A stretch of DNA of 64,000 nt from Nitrospirota bacterium (GTDB lineage: Bacteria; Nitrospirota; Thermodesulfovibrionia; Thermodesulfovibrionales; JdFR-88). A model generated the notes under the pieces. That model made no database searches. It worked only from the letters and a program-made list of their open reading frames with translations, and was not told where the DNA came from. Each line of letters opens with the position of its first letter. Position 1 is the first letter of the stretch. Shown here one piece after another: positions 60,445-64,000 of this stretch. The DNA lies in NCBI GenBank assembly GCA_021789555.1, contig JAJYJK010000004.1, positions 1-64,000 on the forward strand. Reading direction: 5' to 3'. A program made the translations under genes and the position numbers.

Positions 60445-60875
60445 TTGTCTCGGCGCTCGTCATCATACTAGTCGTCATCGACCAGGCGACGAAGACCATC
60501 GCCCACGGGCTTGTAGGCCCTGATTGCGTGGACCGCATCCTGCCCTTTCTGAACATCGTGGACCTCAGGAACCGGGGGTCCGCGTTCGGGATGCTCCAAA
60601 ACGCGGGCAACGCCTTTTTCATCGCCATCACCGCGGCGGCCATCGTCGTAATCAGCTTCCTGCTGGCCAGGGGGCGGAGGAAACAGGCGGGGCTCATCCT
60701 CGTGCTTGCTGGTGCGGCCGGCAACCTCATGGACAGGCTCCTCTACGGATCGGTGCGGGATTTCATCGACGTCCACGCGGGCAGGTTCCACTGGCCCGCC
60801 TTCAATTTCGCGGACTCCTACATAAGCATAGGGATAGTGCTTTTATTCATAAGCTCCCTCAGACAGGCCAGATAG
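60441..60875 (+). CDS. lspA: Lipoprotein signal peptidase (signal peptidase II)
   Basis: Membrane aspartyl protease that cuts lipoprotein signals at the lipidated Cys, needed for the lipoproteins in this window (LptE, the TPR protein, the secretin). The 144-residue protein starts at GTG 60441 overlapping ileS. Catalytic Asp residues are in AAGNLMDRLLYGSVRDFID and FNFADSYISIG; NRGSAFGML is the conserved N-terminal motif. Four membrane segments are expected. Confidence 0.96.
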   Translation: MIVSALVIILVVIDQATKTIAHGLVGPDCVDRILPFLNIVDLRNRGSAFGMLQNAGNAFFIAITAAAIVVISFLLARGRRKQAGLILVLAGAAGNLMDRLLYGSVRDFIDVHAGRFHWPAFNFADSYISIGIVLLFISSLRQAR

Positions 60876-61192
60876 ACCAGGCCGGATAACCCGCGCGGTC
60901 ACACGCGGTCCACTCCGCGTGCTTCATCAGGTTGGAGTCCACCGTCAAGGGCAAGACCAGTTTACTTCCCTCCGCCGGCAGGTAGAATTCCGGCAGGAGC
61001 GTCTTTCTGCCGCCAAACCAAAAAATAAAAATCTCCCGGAAGACAAGGAAATGTAGACCGAAAGGTTCAAGGAAAGAGTTCGAGAAGACCCTCTTCCGTT
61101 ACGTCCCCGCCCAAAAGCCTGCGAATCTTTATATTAAAGCTTCCGCTTGCGCGGCAATGACGGATGGAGGCAAACAGCGAACGCTACACGGA
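60876..61192. other. Intergenic region; possibly decayed coding DNA on the - strand
   Basis: No intact gene. On the - strand two adjacent frames look protein-like but lack start codons: one reads RRLLGGDVTEEGLLELFP and stops at about 61076-61078, and another reads LPEFYLPAEGSKLVLPLTVD and stops at 60859-60861 inside the lspA end. They could be remnants of a lost gene; I cannot name the family. A degenerate cgcttgcgcggcaatgac repeat lies at about 61144-61161. Confidence 0.35.
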
Positions 61193-61678
61193 CTATTTTT
61201 TAAACCCTTCCCGGAGGATGGCCACCTTGCCCGTGCGCACGAGGTCCTTTATCCCCATCGGCTTCATCAGGCCGATGAAGGCCTCTATCTTCTTCTCGTC
61301 CCCGGTTATCTCTATCGTATAGGTGCTCTCGGAGGAATCGACGACCCTGCCCCTGAATATCTCGGCCAGGTTCAGGACCTCGGCCTTCCGCTCGGGCCTC
61401 GGCGTGACCTTTATGAGGACCATCTCCCTTTCGACGTGCTCGAATTCGGTGACGTCCGTGACCTTGATGACGTCGACAAGCTTGTTTAACTGCTTGTTTA
61501 TCTGCTCTATTATCAGGTCGTCTCCGCTTGTGACTATCGTCATCTGCGAGTACCGCGGGTCTATCTCCTCCCCGACGGACAGGCTTTCGATATTGTACCC
61601 CCGGCCGCTAAATAGCCCGGATATCCTTGAGAGGACGCCGAACCTGTTTTCCACCAGAAGCGTTATCGTGTGTCTCAT
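61193..61678 (-). CDS. ilvH: Acetolactate synthase small (regulatory) subunit
   Basis: A 161-residue ACT-domain protein that activates the catalytic subunit and mediates valine feedback. The N-terminus [20 protein letters not shown] and [11 protein letters not shown] are diagnostic of the ACT domain; the C-terminal domain ([19 protein letters not shown]) follows. It overlaps ilvB by 4 bp and is last in the ilvDBH run. Confidence 0.96.
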   Translation of the reverse strand: MRHTITLLVENRFGVLSRISGLFSGRGYNIESLSVGEEIDPRYSQMTIVTSGDDLIIEQINKQLNKLVDVIKVTDVTEFEHVEREMVLIKVTPRPERKAEVLNLAEIFRGRVVDSSESTYTIEITGDEKKIEAFIGLMKPMGIKDLVRTGKVAILREGFKK

Positions 61679-63417
61679 TTGACGACCTTGAGCCTTCTTT
61701 TCTTCTCCTGCCGGGCCTCCTGCTCCTCGAAGAGCATGTGGTCAATAGGGGCGCCGGCGGGCACCATCGGGTAGACCTTCTCCTTCCAGTCAACTACAAA
61801 ATCCATGAACACCGTCTTTTTGATCTTGAAGAGCCCTTCCCTGAGGACGTCCTCCACCTCGGAGGGTTTTGTGGCCTTCAGGCCCGCGGCCCCGTAAGCC
61901 TCGGCTACCTTCACGAAGTCCGGCACGACGTCCAGGCTGGTGTGGGAGTAGCGCTCTCCGTAGAAAAGCTCCTGCCACTGTCTCACCATCCCCAGATATC
62001 CGTTATTGAGTATGACCACCTTTACCGGCAGCCGGTTCAGGACGGCGGTTGCAAGCTCCTGTATGTTCATCTGGATGCTGCCGTCCCCTGCGATATCAAT
62101 AACGAGCTTTTCGGGAAAGGCCAGTTGGACGCCTATGGCCGCGGGGAAGCCGAAACCCATCGTCCCCAGGCCGCCCGAGGATATGAACGTGCGGGGCTTG
62201 TCGTACTTGTAGAATTGGGCGGCCCACATCTGGTTCTGTCCGACTTCGGTGGTGATTATGGCCTCGCCCTTCGTAAGCTCGTATATCTTCTCCACGACCG
62301 CCTGGGGTTTGATGACCTCATCGCTCGGGGTATAAGTGAGGGGCCTCTCCCTTTTCCAGGCGTCAATCTGCTTAAGCCACGCCTTCCTTATCTGCGCCCA
62401 CTGCGTCTTGGCCTCGGTCTTTATCGTCTTGTTGAGGGCGGTCAGGACCTTCCTGACGTCGCCCACAATGGGTATGTCCACCCTCACGTTTTTCCGTATC
62501 GAGGTGGGGTCTATGTCTATGTGGATGATGCTTGCGTTCGGGGCGAAGGAATCGGTCTTTCCGGTCACCCGGTCATCGAACCTCATGCCGAGGGCGATGA
62601 GGAGGTCCGAGTCCTGGATGGACTTGTTCGCGTAATAGGTGCCGTGCATCCCCGGCATCCCCAGCGACAGCCTGTTTGTCTCCGGGAAGCAGCCGATGCC
62701 CATGAGGGTCGTCGTAACCGGTATCTGGGTAAGCTCGGCCAGCTCCCGCAGCTCCTTGTGGGCCCCCGATATTATCACGCCGCCGCCGGCGACGATCACG
62801 GGCTTTTTTGATTTCTCTATCAGGTGCGCGGCCTGGGTGATCATCCATTTGTTGCCCTCGTACCTCGGCTTGTAGCCCTCGAGGTGGACTTTTTCCGGCC
62901 AGACGAAATCCGTCTTGCCGGCGGTCACGTCTTTGGGCAGATCGATCAGCACCGGACCCGGCCTGCCGCTCATGGCGATATGGAAGGCCTCCTTGATGAC
63001 GACGGCAAGGTCTTTTACGTCCTTGACGAGGTAATTGTGCTTGGTGCAGGGCCTGGTGATGCCCACGATATCGGCCTCCTGGAAGGCGTCATTGCCGATG
63101 AGCATCGTCGGCACCTGGCCCGTTATCACCACAAGGGGCACGGAATCCATGCTGGCCGTGGCGATGCCGGTGACGGTGTTGGTGGCCCCGGGGCCTGAAG
63201 TCACAAGGACAACGCCGGGTTTGCCGGTGGCGCGCGCGTATCCGTCCGCCGCGTGCACCGCCCCCTGCTCATGCCTCGTGAGTATGAGTTTTATGTCCTT
63301 GTCGTCATAGAGGAAGTCGAAGATGTTCAGCACGACCCCGCCCGGATAGCCGAAGATGTGCTTCACACCCTCCTTTTTCAGGCTCTCTATCAATATCTCT
63401 GAACCGGTAAGCTTCAT
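61675..63417 (-). CDS. ilvB: Acetolactate synthase large subunit
   Basis: ThDP- and FAD-dependent enzyme that starts branched-chain amino-acid synthesis. The 580-residue protein has [19 protein letters not shown], the catalytic Glu in [19 protein letters not shown], and the ThDP motif [20 protein letters not shown] ending in the [16 protein letters not shown] stretch. Length is typical. It lies about 290 bp downstream of ilvD across a repeat-rich gap. Confidence 0.97.
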   Translation of the reverse strand: MKLTGSEILIESLKKEGVKHIFGYPGGVVLNIFDFLYDDKDIKLILTRHEQGAVHAADGYARATGKPGVVLVTSGPGATNTVTGIATASMDSVPLVVITGQVPTMLIGNDAFQEADIVGITRPCTKHNYLVKDVKDLAVVIKEAFHIAMSGRPGPVLIDLPKDVTAGKTDFVWPEKVHLEGYKPRYEGNKWMITQAAHLIEKSKKPVIVAGGGVIISGAHKELRELAELTQIPVTTTLMGIGCFPETNRLSLGMPGMHGTYYANKSIQDSDLLIALGMRFDDRVTGKTDSFAPNASIIHIDIDPTSIRKNVRVDIPIVGDVRKVLTALNKTIKTEAKTQWAQIRKAWLKQIDAWKRERPLTYTPSDEVIKPQAVVEKIYELTKGEAIITTEVGQNQMWAAQFYKYDKPRTFISSGGLGTMGFGFPAAIGVQLAFPEKLVIDIAGDGSIQMNIQELATAVLNRLPVKVVILNNGYLGMVRQWQELFYGERYSHTSLDVVPDFVKVAEAYGAAGLKATKPSEVEDVLREGLFKIKKTVFMDFVVDWKEKVYPMVPAGAPIDHMLFEEQEARQEKKRRLKVVK

Positions 63418-63499
63418 ATCCCAATCCTTTTAAAATAGAAAGAAATGTGTCTGTTATTTTAACACAAGCAGACGGGCATTAACAAAATAAGGGGGCCTT

Positions 63500-63582
63500 G
63501 GATTCCCATCCCGCCCGCCCTTTTTTATTTGGGGCTTCGCCCCAAACCCCGAATAGAAAAAACTATCCGGGCAGAAGGCGGA
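63500..63582. repeat. Family B interspersed repeat between ilvD and ilvB
   Basis: Best-preserved copy: gattcccatcccgcccgccc, a T-run, ggggcttcgcccc palindrome (63531-63543), aaaccccgaa and gcagaaggcgga. A second local feature at 63611-63640 is two near-tandem palindromes gggaccagtccc and gggaccggtccc separated by gaag. Together they fill the 290-bp gap, which holds no gene. Confidence 0.7.
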
Positions 63583-63708
63583 GGGGACACTGGCGAAGCG
63601 CAGCGTCCGGGGGACCAGTCCCGAAGGGGACCGGTCCCGAAAGGCGAGTTTCGCAGATGCAGCGGAGCGAGACAGAGGTTTTCCCGCCATCGATCCCGGC
63701 GGTATATT

Positions 63709-64000
63709 CTATCCCTCCTCCATGATAGCGCCCTTGGCGGCGGAGCTGACAGAGGCGCTGTAGCGGGCCAGCCAGCCCTTGCTCACTTTGGGTTTCGGCC
63801 TCTTCCATCCCGCGAGCCTGGCTTCAATCTCCTTATCGGTCAGTCCGATGTTAATCTTCCTGCCGGGTATGTCTATGGATATGATGTCGCCGTCTTTAAC
63901 GGCCGCGATCGCCCCTCCCTCCATCGCCTCTGGAGAGACATGGCCGATGCAGGGCCCCCTGGTGCCGCCAGAAAACCTGCCGTCGGTAATCAGGGCGACC
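63709..64000 (-). CDS. ilvD: Dihydroxy-acid dehydratase IlvD, C-terminal part
   Basis: The gene runs off the right edge, so only the last ~96 residues are visible. [20 protein letters not shown] (the conserved C-terminal active-site segment), [19 protein letters not shown] and [10 protein letters not shown] are diagnostic. The enzyme dehydrates dihydroxy acids in valine and isoleucine synthesis with an Fe-S cluster. First gene of the visible ilvD-ilvB-ilvH order. Confidence 0.95.
   Translation of the reverse strand, partial: VALITDGRFSGGTRGPCIGHVSPEAMEGGAIAAVKDGDIISIDIPGRKINIGLTDKEIEARLAGWKRPKPKVSKGWLARYSASVSSAAKGAIMEEG

Noticed and set aside
1..64000. CRISPR arrays, rRNA and tRNA genes
   Set aside because: No regularly spaced direct repeats and no recognisable rRNA or tRNA sequence were seen by reading; a dedicated scan was not possible.

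Overview
The window looks like one contig from a GC-rich (roughly 60% by eye) Gram-negative, anaerobic autotroph or syntroph. It carries lipopolysaccharide transport (lptE), an Mla-type lipid transporter, a secretin, a PEP-CTERM surface protein, a complete carbonyl branch of the Wood-Ljungdahl pathway and a membrane-bound uptake [NiFe] hydrogenase. This mix suggests Nitrospirota (Thermodesulfovibrionia-like) or a neighbouring Desulfobacterota-like lineage; no rRNA or tRNA gene was seen that would settle it.

Layout. 1-10.5 kb: housekeeping genes mostly on the + strand (argJ end, def, fmt, cell-wall amidase, GerMN protein, murI, rph, ftsH, folP, a TPR lipoprotein, cdd), with murQ on the - strand. 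10.5-24.7 kb: mostly - strand (small cytochrome c, exported FKBP, aconitase, holA-lptE-leuS, secretin, mlaDFE, alr, tatA, mobA), with rpsT on +. 24.8-29.1 kb: hydrogenase operon hyaA-hyaB-hyaC-hyaD-hypC behind a good sigma70-type promoter. 29.1-32.3 kb: pgi, atpI-atpZ and a PEP-CTERM gene. 32.3-47.8 kb: a 15.5-kb co-directional run, in transcription order acsE, acsD, acsC, acsB, cooS, a NuoE/NuoF/ferredoxin/NuoG-like module, nfnA and nfnB. 48.4-55.0 kb: a deacetylase, a response-regulator/SPOR fusion, a DHS-like protein, RseC and an EF-G-like GTPase. 55.0-57.6 kb: an AT-rich accessory island with palindromic repeats, a DUF559 nuclease bracketed by 35-bp inverted repeats and a HEPN-like gene. 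57.6-64 kb: ileS-lspA and the ilvD-ilvB-ilvH operon.

Most notable finding. The hydrogenase large subunit is one continuous 569-codon frame (27912 to 26203, - strand) interrupted only by two TGA codons. They fall exactly on the two cysteines of the N-terminal nickel-binding motif RxCGxCxxxH, while the C-terminal motif keeps ordinary cysteines. A 6-bp hairpin with a G in its loop lies 32 and 23 nt downstream of the two TGAs, where a bacterial SECIS element is expected. This predicts a hydrogenase with two selenocysteines in the L1 motif. Known [NiFeSe] enzymes that I can recall have a single Sec in the C-terminal L2 motif. The partner small subunit has Asn in place of one proximal-cluster cysteine.

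How the genes work together (inference). The hydrogenase would feed electrons from H2 through cytochrome b to the quinone pool. NfnAB and the NuoEFG-like module would balance NADH, NADPH and ferredoxin for CODH/ACS, which makes (or cleaves) acetyl-CoA. tatA and mobA lie just downstream of the hydrogenase genes and could help export and cofactor assembly. Three families of palindromic interspersed repeats are scattered between genes.
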